Shown one piece after another: positions 24,230-36,300 of a DNA stretch of 64,000 bases. Source of the stretch: Enchytraeus crypticus (taxonomy: Eukaryota; Annelida; Clitellata; Enchytraeida; Enchytraeidae); NCBI GenBank assembly GCA_905160935.1, contig CAJHZI010000740.1:310001-374000 (forward strand), written 5' to 3'. Both the position numbers and the translations under genes were made by a program. The notes beneath the pieces were generated by a model that did no database searches, had not been told where the DNA came from, and worked only from the letters and a program-made list of their open reading frames with translations. Positions within the stretch are counted from its first letter, which is position 1; every line of letters starts with the position of its first letter.

Positions 24230-25376
24230 ACGTACAAGTATCTAGCATAACAAGTAACTAGCGTTACAAGTAGCTAGCAATACATGTAACTAGCAATACA
24301 AGTAGCTAGCAATATAAGTAACTAGCATTACCAGTAGCTAGCAATACAAGCAGCTAGCATTACAAGGAGCTAGCAACACAATTAACTAGCATAACAAGTA
24401 ACTAGCGTTACAAGTAGCTAGCAATACACGTAGCTAGCAATACAAGTAGCTAGCAATACAAGTAACTAGCATTACCAGTAGCTAGCAATACAAGTAGCTA
24501 GCATTACAAGGAGCTAGCAACACAAGTAGCTAAAGCTACAAGTAGCTAGCAATATATGTAGCTAGCGTGCCAGTAGTCAGCATTACAAGTAACTAGCCTA
24601 ACGAGTAGCTAGCATTACATGTAGATAGCATTACGAGTAGCTAGAATTACAAGTAGTTAGTATTATCAGTAACTAGCATTTCAAGTAGCTAGCATTACAA
24701 GTAGCTACTTGTACCTACTTGTAATGCTCTACAAGTAGCTAGAATTACAAGTGACTAGCATTACTAGTAGCTAGCATTACAAGTAGCTAGCAATACAAGT
24801 AACTAGCACTACTAGTAGCTAGCAATACAAGTAACTAGCATTACTAGTAGCCAGCAATACAAATAACTAGCATTACTAGTAGCTAGCTTTACCAGCAAAG
24901 AGCACTACAAGTAGCTAGCTCTACAAGTAACTAGAATTACAAGTAACTAGCATTACTAGTAGCTAGCAATACAAATAACTAGCATTACTAGTAGCTAGCT
25001 TTACCAGCAAAGAGCGCCACAAGTAGCTAGCTCTACAAGTAACTAGAATTACAAGTAACTAGCATTACTAGTAGCTAGCATTACTAGTAGCTAGCATTAC
25101 TAGTAGCTAGCATTACTAGTAGCTAGCATTACTAGTAGCTAGCATTACTAGTAGCTAGCATTACTAGTAGCTATTACTAGTAGCTAGCATTACTAGTAGC
25201 TAGCATTACTAGTAGCTAGCATTACTAGTAGCTAGCATTACTAGTAGCTAGCAATACTAGTAGCTAGCATTACTAATAGCTAGCAATACTAGTAGCTAGC
25301 ATTACTAGTAGCTAGTATTACTAGTAGCTAGCATTACTAGTAGCTAGCATTACCAGCAAAGAGCGCTACAAGTAGG
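24230..25376. repeat. 16-bp satellite (GCTAGCATTACTAGTA)
   Basis: About 70 units over 1.15 kb. Left part mixes ACAAGTAGCTAGCAAT and ACAAGTAACTAGCATT; the right part (25050-25370) is homogenised to GCTAGCATTACTAGTA. Each canonical unit holds two 6-bp palindromes (GCTAGC and ACTAGT). Confidence 0.95.
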
Positions 25377-25379
25377 TAG

Positions 25380-26590
25380 CTGAAGATTATTCACGGCACT
25401 CAAAGAAAGTCAAGAAGTCCATGCACAGATACTACAATACAAAAATAATTGAATACAGGCATAAAGACAACGTTATCGTAAAAGATTTCAAAACTTTCTA
25501 CGGGTTTGATATAGACTTTTAACGTGGGCATAGGCAAGGTGGCAAAAATTGTGGATAGCTACAACAAAACATAATCCCTAGTTCAGGTGATGACTACTAG
25601 AATTACGTTATCATTTTGATAACTGGCTGCCAGATTCTTTCTGATTAGCAAAGCAAATAATGGCAACATTATTTAAAACTCTGTCGTACTCTTAACCCCA
25701 CAGCATACAGCAAGCTTACTAGTTTCTATGCTCAAATAACACCCTTCGTCACAGTTTGACGTATCAGGCCAGCAACAAGTACCAGACTTATACAATACAA
25801 TCGGCTTAATCATCCAAAGGGTCTGCATCATGCTAATACAGTGAAAAAAGTTAGGCCTACAAAAACATTTCTGCAGGTTAGACAATATACAAGTATACGA
25901 AATAGATCTTTGTGAAAACTACTGCTAAAATAATTAAGTATTAAACCTGGCAGTTCTAGCTGTACGGTATAATTAACTATCTACGACATTATCAGTAAAT
26001 TTTTCATTGTAACTGTAATTGTAACATTTAAAAAGTACAATAGCATTTCGAATTCTACAATTTGAAAGTAGGCTGGGACATTAACATTAACATTAACTTG
26101 GAGGAATACCAGCACTCACACGGGAACACTGGACAACAACAATATAGCCACTTCATTTTAACAAAGATCTAAATAGTCTATAGAAATTCTTTACACACCT
26201 CACGTGCACATGCACGAAAGCACACACACGTGCAAGTACACACACAAGTACATATGAAACAACGCAGACACAAAATTAAATATTAAAACACAAAATTAAA
26301 TAATAATTCACCATCAAACTCAGCACACATTCCCATGACAAAATCATCGACACTAGCATTATACAGTGTTACCGTTATGAAAGAAAATGATAACGTAACA
26401 GTGACAACAATTCTACCATCTGAATGAAATCCTGCACAAATTAGACACATAAAAATCTTGCAAAAATCTGCACAAATGACTTTAGTGCAGAATTACTAAG
26501 AACAGATGGAGTTAAATAAAGAATAGATCGGTCAGTAACTAAATAAGCAAAATCTATTGAAAACAGAGCAAAGGTAAGATAAATAATTGT
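25380..26590. other. Intergenic or distal BTBD7 3' flank
   Basis: No gene or family recognised. Only short low-complexity CA-rich sequence near 26210-26260. Confidence 0.5.
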
Positions 26591-26597
26591 CTATGCA

Positions 26598-26825
26598 GAC
26601 AGCCCCAGCTGCCGGCCTAGCCATAGCTGTTGGCTGAGCCCCAGTAGCTGGCCGAGCCCCAGCTGGTGGTTGAGCCCCAGCTGCTGGAGGAGCCACAGCT
26701 GTTGGCCTAGCCATAGCTGGTGGTTAAGCCCCAGCTGCTGGCTGAGCCCAAGCTGTTGGCCGAGCCCCTGCTGCTTGTTGAGCCACAGCTGCTGGCTGCT
26801 ACTGCCCGAGTTCCAGCCGTTGGCT
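26598..26825. repeat. GC-rich 18-bp minisatellite (GAGCCCCAGCTGCTGGCT)
   Basis: About 12-13 units, much more GC-rich than its surroundings, 760 bp downstream of the BTBD7 stop. Because 18 is a multiple of three, most frames stay open (minus frames read PAAGAQ-like or LGLSQQ-like hexapeptides). No start context or homology supports a gene. Confidence 0.8.
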
Positions 26826-27586
26826 AGGCATATGTTTTGGAAGATGATATGAACTGTTAAATCCAGATATGGATGTCTCGGTATGAAGTTGTGCCTCGGC
26901 AATTAGACCACTCAAAAATATTAAAGTGCAAAACCATGAATAGAATTACAACGGTGAGAGATTTGCGACAGAGATACAGAAATAATATAAGAAATAGTAG
27001 TCACAAACTCACTAGAACCGACAGATACACCCAACAAATAGAGAAGAACAGAGGCAGAGAGACATTAATAACACTGATAGGATATCAATCAATTTAGAGC
27101 TCAGTTGGATAGCGGATCCATGACAAAATCAGCCATATCAGTCTCCTACAATTATGTCACTGATCTATACGGCAAGTAGATACTATCAAAAATGCTTTCA
27201 AAATAATGCATAAAATCCGGGCTTAGAGAAAACAGGATTTATAATTTTGTTTTATGATATCTTATGTTATCTACAGTGCTGTCAATAAACGTGCTGTTCA
27301 TTTCTCAAAATGTTCAATTCCCGAACTTCCCAAAAAGGAATAAAAGGATAATGTAAAGGTAGCTCCATGGATAGCATCACACGAAGAAAGCAGAAAATAA
27401 GAGTCAGTGTGTGTGTGAGAGAAAGATAGATAGGGAATGAATTACAAGTAACAACTGCTAGAGAATATTCAACAACCTTTAATCGTACTTCATATTCACT
27501 TCAACTACTTCATATCCAACAGATTTTAAATTAAAATAAGCAAAGAGGGGGTGTCTATAAAGAGGGGTGAGCACACGACGAAGGCA

Positions 27587-27841
27587 CTACATATGCATTG
27601 AGCCCTGACTGCTGCTGCTACGAGATCCACTCGTCCCCGTGTGATGTTGTCGACGCTGACTTGCCCGGTCACCAAGGTCAGGTGTTGACATACCAAGGTC
27701 ACCGCCAGGTGGAGCTAGTAGCAGACTATCATCCAGATAATCCTGCTGATCTTCAAGGGATAATCTACCCGTCGCCATGGCAACGTCTGGCATACCCTTC
27801 CTTAGAAGAGTGTTGCTTCGACTTGCGGAGGTCTCGCCAAA
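27587..27841 (-). CDS. BTBD7: BTBD7 exon 8: C terminus
   Basis: Encodes FGETSASRSNTLLRKGMPDV then AMATGRLSLEDQQDYLDDSL, and ends SSSSQGSMHM. The MPDVAMATGRLSLED motif matches MPDIAVGVSTLSLKD in the tail of human BTBD7. The protein stops far sooner than the vertebrate one, which has a long extra tail. Confidence 0.85.
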   Translation of the reverse strand, partial: FGETSASRSNTLLRKGMPDVAMATGRLSLEDQQDYLDDSLLLAPPGGDLGMSTPDLGDRASQRRQHHTGTSGSRSSSSQGSMHM

Positions 27842-30275
27842 CTTTAATACAATATTAAAGCAGTAGTAGATATGAACCGAATGGCTTGATAAAATAATAT
27901 ATATATCGTTTGATAAAACACATATTCTTAACATTTACAACATTCTGTCTCTTACTGCACTGCCTACTGGCAGGTCCAAGGAATATATAACGCCTCAACT
28001 CTTCTCTGTCTTCCACTTTCCTTTTCATGCCCCAATATGACTGGATCTTTAAATCATCTAGCATTCCAAATCTCGACCTGCCACTGCCTGTATTTCCTTC
28101 CATTCTGCCTTCTATGACCTCTTTTAGTAGATATTTCCCCCTTAGAGTGTGTCCTATCCAGTCCTTCTATGTATGGTTAAAGCAGGATCTCTCATTCTCT
28201 CTCTCTCTGTTTTCTCTTGGTGTTCCGTTTAAAAGGAAATCCATAGCAAAAACTTTCAATTATCTATACTTATTCAATTCCTTATTTCCTCTGCTTCATT
28301 TTCAACCGAACATAACCGAAAGCGTTATCAATTCATCCAACATCACTTGTTTAGTCTTGCAGTAATTCTTTTAATTTGCATTCATTATTTCTTCGTTTCT
28401 TCTAATAGCTCTCTTAGCAATTCAACCCTAATTAACTCTACTTTAAATATTAGCCTAATTGAATGAGTATTTAATAAATAATCTCTGATCTGAAGAACAA
28501 ATGTCGTATATTCTTTCACAAATATCCAATGGATTCTTTTGAAATATTGGCAGATCTGTAACATACTAAATTCTTAGTTAAAGTAAACCATTACACAAAG
28601 ACCTATCGTGCTAAATCTGATTGAAATAGTCCTATTGGCCTCGATAGTCAATGACGTGAGCATTAATAACTCAACGGATTTATTTGAAACGGACGTCAAA
28701 GAGCTAAAGGGATTTATTTGAAACGGAAGTCAAAGAGTTAAACGGATTTAATTGAAACGGACGTCAAATAGCTACACGGATTTAACTGAAACTGACGTTA
28801 AAGAGCTAAACGGATTTAATTGACACGGACGTTAAAGAGTACAATACATTGACAATTTTTTAGACGAGAACAACATAAAACAAGATAAAACAACAAATGG
28901 GCAGAACGACGAGAACGAGAACGACTTAAAACAACGGAATGGGCACCTGCAGGAAGGCACCGTCACCAGGAGCCCCTCCCAGCAGGTCGAGATCCTCTGA
29001 GGCAGGAGTCCACACCAGCCCAGCAGCCTCGTAGCCGTGCGAGGACTTGTCGGTGGAGGGACAGCGGGACACCCCGGTCGATCTGCTGCGTCCACCACGG
29101 CGCAATGCTGGACTGATGTAACAAGCGCCACACTGCGGCCTAGTGTTGTCTTGAACCACGCCACAGCCTGGTTGTATCACCTGGTCATTTGCAACACGTG
29201 TCAAGTCTTACAAACCGATCTAAATAATTTTTAAAAAATTCTCCACATTAGAATCTCTGTTTTTTCCTGTTTCTCTTCGATTATTTAAAGTTTAGAAAGT
29301 GAAATCATTTAGAAATAAAGCTTGACGAAAAGAAGTCTCTAGAAAGTGTTCTGCAGGTGCTACATAACTACAAATTGACAGTCCGGTGATCAAGTTATTA
29401 GAATTAAGAAGTAAAATAATTATAAATGAATACATAGAAAAATGATACAAGTACCCTTCTAGTAATATACTGTAAGATCACGTAAAATCTCAGATATTGT
29501 AGCCTAAGGGTATGGATATCAAGACATCAGCTACTTTACTATCACCTCTTAACTGCAATTATCTATGTTAGATCATAGCACTAAATAGAGTCATACTCGT
29601 TAATATATTTTTCAGCAACAGACAAAATACAACAGAAATAATGCAAGATCCTTACCAGGCCTAACAAAATTGTCAGTATATTTTGTAAATATTATTAATA
29701 ATCAGCTATTCATAGTTCATCTTTCATTCAAAACTAATTTATTGCTTTAATTATGCATAAAATACACTCAACGTTAAAACTCGTGATTGTCAGATTTTTT
29801 ATCTCATAAACTACCAAAGAATAAATACGATATACACAATTACGTTCATAACTTGCGGTCATTAGTGAACAAACGATCAATTGACAAAATGCCGATGACT
29901 GGAACACCAATAAGCGTTCTATAGATGACAAAAATGCAACAGCTGAAATTGCATTAAACTTCCTACCCTAGTAGCTAGCTAAATTAGCCAAAAAATATAA
30001 AACATTTAACAAATCTTTAATTAGTCATTGAGATAGAAAGCAAGTATAATCACTTCATGATGCCTCACAGCCCGACACGACATATCTTGCAGGAGTTGTA
30101 TTGCAGAGTTGGGCATTCCGAACTCTCTAACTACTCGCAGGTGTATCTGGTGGGTCACAGCCGCCCGGTTAGAGCTATGTAGAGCATAGGCTCTCTGCGC
30201 TGACTTGCTATGCATCAGCTCCGTTGTCCGTTGCTGCATCGCTGTCAATATACTGTGGTCAGGAACTGTAATATA

Positions 30276-30314
<39 letters not shown>

Positions 30315-30337
30315 TATGTATATAATATATATATATA

Positions 30338-30386
<49 letters not shown>

Positions 30387-33300
30387 GTATATACATATGA
30401 CAAAATATAATGTTCACAGATGCAATTTAGGGATTCTTAGTCGTTTAAGAGTATATCTCCTGCAATTGGTTACCGTAACACTTATGGGTTGCAAGTTGTT
30501 AAAGACAATGGACAGAATTAAATTTTATTATATTACATTTAATACAGGAGGCTATATATTTCACTAATTTTATATAAAACTAAATATATCGTAAAGTTCT
30601 AAAGCTAAGTTTAAAGACTTGTTTTGAAATCAAAAGAGATGCTGCGACAGATGGTGCCAATCAAACTGACGTGTCCAGCTTAAAATGCAAAGGTTTATCA
30701 AACTAGCTTATCACACAAAGGTTTATCAAACAAGCTTATCAAACAAAGGCTATCAAACAAACTTACCACACAAAGGTTTATCAAACGAGCTTATCAAACA
30801 AAGGCTTACCAAACAAGCTAATCATTCAAAGGCTTATCAAACAAGTTAATCATTCAAAGGCTTATAAAAAAACTTACCACACAAAGAGTATCTTACCGAA
30901 GTCGGTAAGATACTCGACCGCGGATCAGTATGTGCGGGGTTCAAATCCTGAGCTCGCCCGTCACTGACATCGCTTTCGAGTGAGGAAGCTGACGTTAACC
31001 TTAGCTTTTTTTAGCTTTTACAAGTTTATCACAAAAAGGTTTATCAAACAAGCTTATCACACAAAGGCTATCGTACAAGCATTCGCACACAAAGGCTAAT
31101 CAACCAAGTTTACCACACAAAGGCTTATCAAACAAGTTTACCACACAAAGGCTTATCAAACAAGTTCACCACACAAAGGCTTATCAAACAAGTTTACCAC
31201 ACAAAGGCTTATCAAACAAGTTTACCACACAAAGGCTTATCAAACAACTTATCAGACAACACTTATCACACAAGCTTGCTACCAGTATCCCTAATCTTGT
31301 CTTCAGTCATTCTTTGGGTTCATTAACTAATTTTAAAACTGAGCTTTAAGAAAAGACCAGTGTTTATAATATGATATTTTAATTTAATATATATTATTTT
31401 ATTAAATGTTCTCCAGTATATACTTCTCTATCCAGATAAAGCAACTCCTAAATATAATTCTTTATGAAGCAACTTCTAACTAACGTGGTAGTTACTTTTA
31501 TCATAATCAATACAATCAGTACAGGCAGAATTTATCTGAAATTAAGAATGAAAACTAACCCGGTATAGCAAATTTGAAATGAAGACTAACCCGGTATTGA
31601 AAATTAACAATGAAAACTAACCCGGTACAGCAAATTAACAATGAAAACTAACCCTGTATAGCAAATTAACAATGAAAACTAACCCGGTATAGCAGCGGCT
31701 AAGATGTCCACAGTCGTTGAAGGACAACCTGGCCAGTGAACTGACTGCACGCTCTGTTGACCCGCTGACTGACTCGCTGACACGGCATACATCTTATCCT
31801 CCAGCATGTACAGCGCATCAGGCTTTGTGCACATGTGCACGACCTGCAGCTGAACGCTGGCCGATGAATCGTGCGTCTTGGCACTCTGCTCTTTTAGTAT
31901 TGTCTACAATGCAGCGCAAAATATTACTATCATCACTTAACAAAATTTTACACTAGTAAAATACCACTGGCTCCACGGGCTGGAGTCAGTGGCAAGTAGG
32001 TAAGACACTCGACCGTGGATCAGTATGCACGGGTTCAAATTCTGGGCTCCCCCATCACTGAAATCACTTTTGAGTGACAAAACTGACGTTAACCTTAGCT
32101 TTTAGCTTTTTTTACTGCAACAAAAAATAAAATAAATAAAATAAATATAAATATTCATAAAATCGAATTATATATTTAATATTGCTTAAATATTCTTACT
32201 GTCATGTAACAATTTCTAACATTACAACATTGCATACAATATTATATTATCATTTAACAGTATTTACCATTACAGCATACTATATAATCATTTAACAATA
32301 TTTAAAACTACAACTTAGCATAAAACAGTCTTACTGCCACTTAACAATATTTAAAATCACAACATAGTATAAACTGTTATTACTATAATTTAAAAATAAT
32401 TAACACAGTGCATAAAATATACTTTTATTAATTATCATTTAACAATATTTGTAGAACACAGTATAAAATATTACTTTTTACAATATTTAACACATTTTTC
32501 TATTAACAATTAAAGCACTGCTGCTAATGTTGCTAACGTTAACAGTACTAATTTTGTTATTACTGGCACAACATAATTTTTAATATTATTATTAAAGTAT
32601 GCTCAATTGTTATACAAAACTAAGATGAAAAACAATTTTTTAATTCAACAAATTTCATTCAAAAATTTGTGTAACACCTATGTTAAAAATTAAGAAATTA
32701 TAAATTATATATAATTACTTATACATTCTTAGTACGATTTAGCAAAACATTCTCTCCACTTACTCACTCTTAAATAGAATTATTAACATATGCAATAATT
32801 ATTGTTTTATTGAGGAGAAAAATGTGAACTTCCAAACAAATCTCCAATATTCTGAGCATTTGCAAGAGAAACATTTCTACTAAATAACTTCATATCTATT
32901 AAATAAGCCATTATAAAAGCCTACTAAACATCAAACATCTGTATCACTTGAAAATAAAATTATTTACATAAATACGACGTCCCGGACATTCCCTTATGGC
33001 GAGGAACCGGACGTTAAATTCTTATATATCTATTAACTGATTGAAAATCTACAGAACTCGATAAAACCTTTAACTCATCGTAGTAAGGCATGAAGAGGCG
33101 GGGCTTAACAAAGAGGCTGAGGTTACGCGTGCGGACCCACGCGCTGGCTGAAGTGTACTCAGAGCCGCCCAGCAGATGAGCCGGCGGTATGCTGACCAGG
33201 CCACGCTTAACAGCGCTGGCTAGCAGGTCGCAGTTAGCCGGCAGAATGTGGCTCGTCCTCACGTGCGGCAACAGATCAGCGAGTATCTCACGCAACTCAG

Positions 33301-36300
33301 CGTCATTTAAATCCTTCTTTTTGATTCCTTTACGACTGATGCTGTGCGCCGTGTGGCTCACCAGGTTCGGCTCTAGAATATCAATGCAATGCAATGCAGC
33401 GCAATGCAGAGAAACATGAAAAACGTCTGCTAAATCACACAAATGTGAAAGCTATTCAGCTATTGGACGTTGCCTACAACGATGGCTGAAACAAACTAAA
33501 CCGCATGATCTCGTTGCCTAGTCATTAGGAGCTGCATGTTGAGCAAATAGTTATGGGAGCGGAGCGTTGGCTCAGTAAAACCGCACGCAACTGACTCAAT
33601 TTTTTATTAATTAAGTCCACTTCAGAAATAGTGATAAATTAACAAACGTTAAGATTGCACTAAACATATCTGTTCAAGGATGTCAAAAAAAAATAAAGCA
33701 GTAATACATATTAAATTATAATTATATGCAATATCAAAAGTTAGAAATATTCTAAGTAGATGGCTAAATTAGCTCCTCACCATTCAAAATAAAGGCTGCA
33801 ACATTTACTATTCAAAATCTTGAGTCTGACGATCCATGACTTTATCGTAAGATGATCAAAGAGGCTTTAAATCATATCACACAGATATAAACTCAGAACT
33901 AATAATTCCAAATTCATTTTTGTTAATTATAGCCAAACATTCAGAAATTCAAATAGATTGAAAGCAATAGGAATAAGAATAACAATGCACCGACCTCTCT
34001 CTTCAAGCCTCTTCACAAGTTTATATTCTGCCCATTTGATTACCGCAGCAAGAACATCTAACTCTCGCGCCTATAGAACATTTCAATATCTTCACTATGA
34101 ACCTCAGAAAATCTTTTCAACAAAGTTTACAATAGATGCAGTAAGACAAAGCTGGATCAACAATTTTAATCGGACAGTACAATATAGCAGAATACTTGCA
34201 AGTATATGCACGTGAAAGAGAAAAATACCAAGAACAACTATAAATGAAAATATCAAAGTCAGCTAAATGATTAGCTTTATAATTTTAACAATTCAGTTAC
34301 ATACAGTAATACATAAAGTTTTACAATCAAGCTCCATTAGTATCGTCAGCTCCGTGTCAACATTTGATTGCATTTTTTATTTACTAATAACATTTTATTA
34401 ATAAGAATGATATGTTTAATAGACGAATTTAGGCAATATAAATTATTTTATAACAGCATTTTTCTAATATGACATCTGTTTCATAATGATTTATTTTGTA
34501 AATAATTTTAAATAATATATAATATTATAGAAAATAATATTTAAAAAGTAGTGATATAATAATTTCCATAAATTGTAAATGATCTATTTTATAATTTAGC
34601 TTCCTTTGAGAAAAAACAATCCCTTATTTATGAAATTTTTTTGTTAAAATTTAAAGTTTTTCACATTTCGCTTGTAAGACATCAAATAGTCTTAAAACAG
34701 ACTTTCTCAATATTGAGAAAGTTAAATTTAACAAGTTTTACGGCTATAATTTTAATATATTCAAAAAGTGGAACTTCAAGCCAAGTTTAACGTCAATTTC
34801 CTTCTACACAGCTCACCAGTGACGGGAAGAGAACTCAATATGAACCCTGCACCTACTCATCCATGGTTGAACAACTTAACAACATGCCAGCGGCTCCACC
34901 CGATTAAATGTTAAACCTGTTCACAATTACAAAACTGACAAAATGTTAGAAACCTGAAGAAAATCTGAACTAATGGCTTCACTTAGATGACTTTTGCTGA
35001 GTTCACCGATCATCGGAGAGTTAGAGATCTGTAGAAACTCTTCTCTGAGGAACTGCATGGCTTGTCGTAGAACCCAGGCTGAGCCATGGGGCTCACTGCT
35101 CCACTGCAGGACCATCGCAAGGTTCTCCACACTCAGATTCTCCGCTATTATATCCTCACAACCTGATACATATCCATATAAAGTAAAGTTGATTTAGTAC
35201 ATGCATAGAATCAGAGACACCATTTTATTTATTCTCATGTATCATTTTTAGATAAGTATTTAGTATTTTTTAATAAGTATTTTAAGTATTTAGTATTTTT
35301 TTATATAAGTATTCCTACTGTAACAATGCACTATGCAATAATCCAGAGCAAAATCTCAAAAATGTTATGTTTAAACTCCTTTTCTACTTCACAAGTATTC
35401 ATTCTTAAAAAACTTGACTGAAAAGTCACCATGTCCTGTTTATCGGGCAAGATGATTATTTATTTTATTTATTTAAAGATATTTATAAGAGACAACATAA
35501 AATTTATATCAGAATAAGCTGCTGCTATTTTTAAAAATTTCATCGTTATAGTACCAACATCTGCAAACTAATAAACAACCAACTAATAACTTAAAATTAC
35601 AGATAAATTAAGAATATATCACACTAATACAGATAAATTAGAAATAGTAACAAAAGAAAAAGCATAAATTAACCGTGAGATAGTGTAGATATTTCCAGAA
35701 AGCGACCAATGTGATACAATTCCATAGCCTCCTCGACTAGCGTAGGCCCTGGCCCTGTGGTGGATCCAGCATTACTACTTCCTGTTGTATCTCCGAGCAC
35801 CGGCACACTTACACTGCTTCTGATGACAGACGAGAGGTCTACAGTATTGAGATATATCGCACCCAAAAGCACTCGAGCGAAACGTTTCGGAATGATGGAT
35901 TCATCGAGAACAATACAAGATGAGCTTTCCGACGTTGAATTCTCCTCTGAACGCATCCGCCGCTGTTCCATGCTTCGGAAAAATGACGACCGAGCAGCCA
36001 AAATAGCTCTATGGCATCTTAATTCATTGCGATATCTGCGTATTAGACTAAGTGTTCCATCGCCCCTATTAGTTGTATGAGCACTGCCACGTAATGACGC
36101 TGATTGTGTTGAATGAGGGCAAGCGGCATGTGGACATGCCCCTCGAAACGATCCCGTAATATTTGATAAAGCACTTCCATAGCTGCTCAGATTATTGGAC
36201 GGTTCCGAGAAAACTAGTAAAGCATCGGAGTAAGGACCTGTATCTAATAATGTTCGAAGATCCTGTTCTAAGCTATTCGGTGCACCAAACTCTGCAACTA

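Noticed and set aside
24230-25376. CRISPR-like array
   Set aside because: No unique spacers; it is a simple tandem satellite in an animal genome.
26591-26902. 103-codon Leu/Gln-rich minus frame
   Set aside because: Mostly the 18-bp minisatellite; no homologue recognised and equally open alternative frames.
35757-36080. 107-codon plus-strand frame
   Set aside because: Antisense shadow of BTBD7 exon 1, which has strong homology on the other strand.
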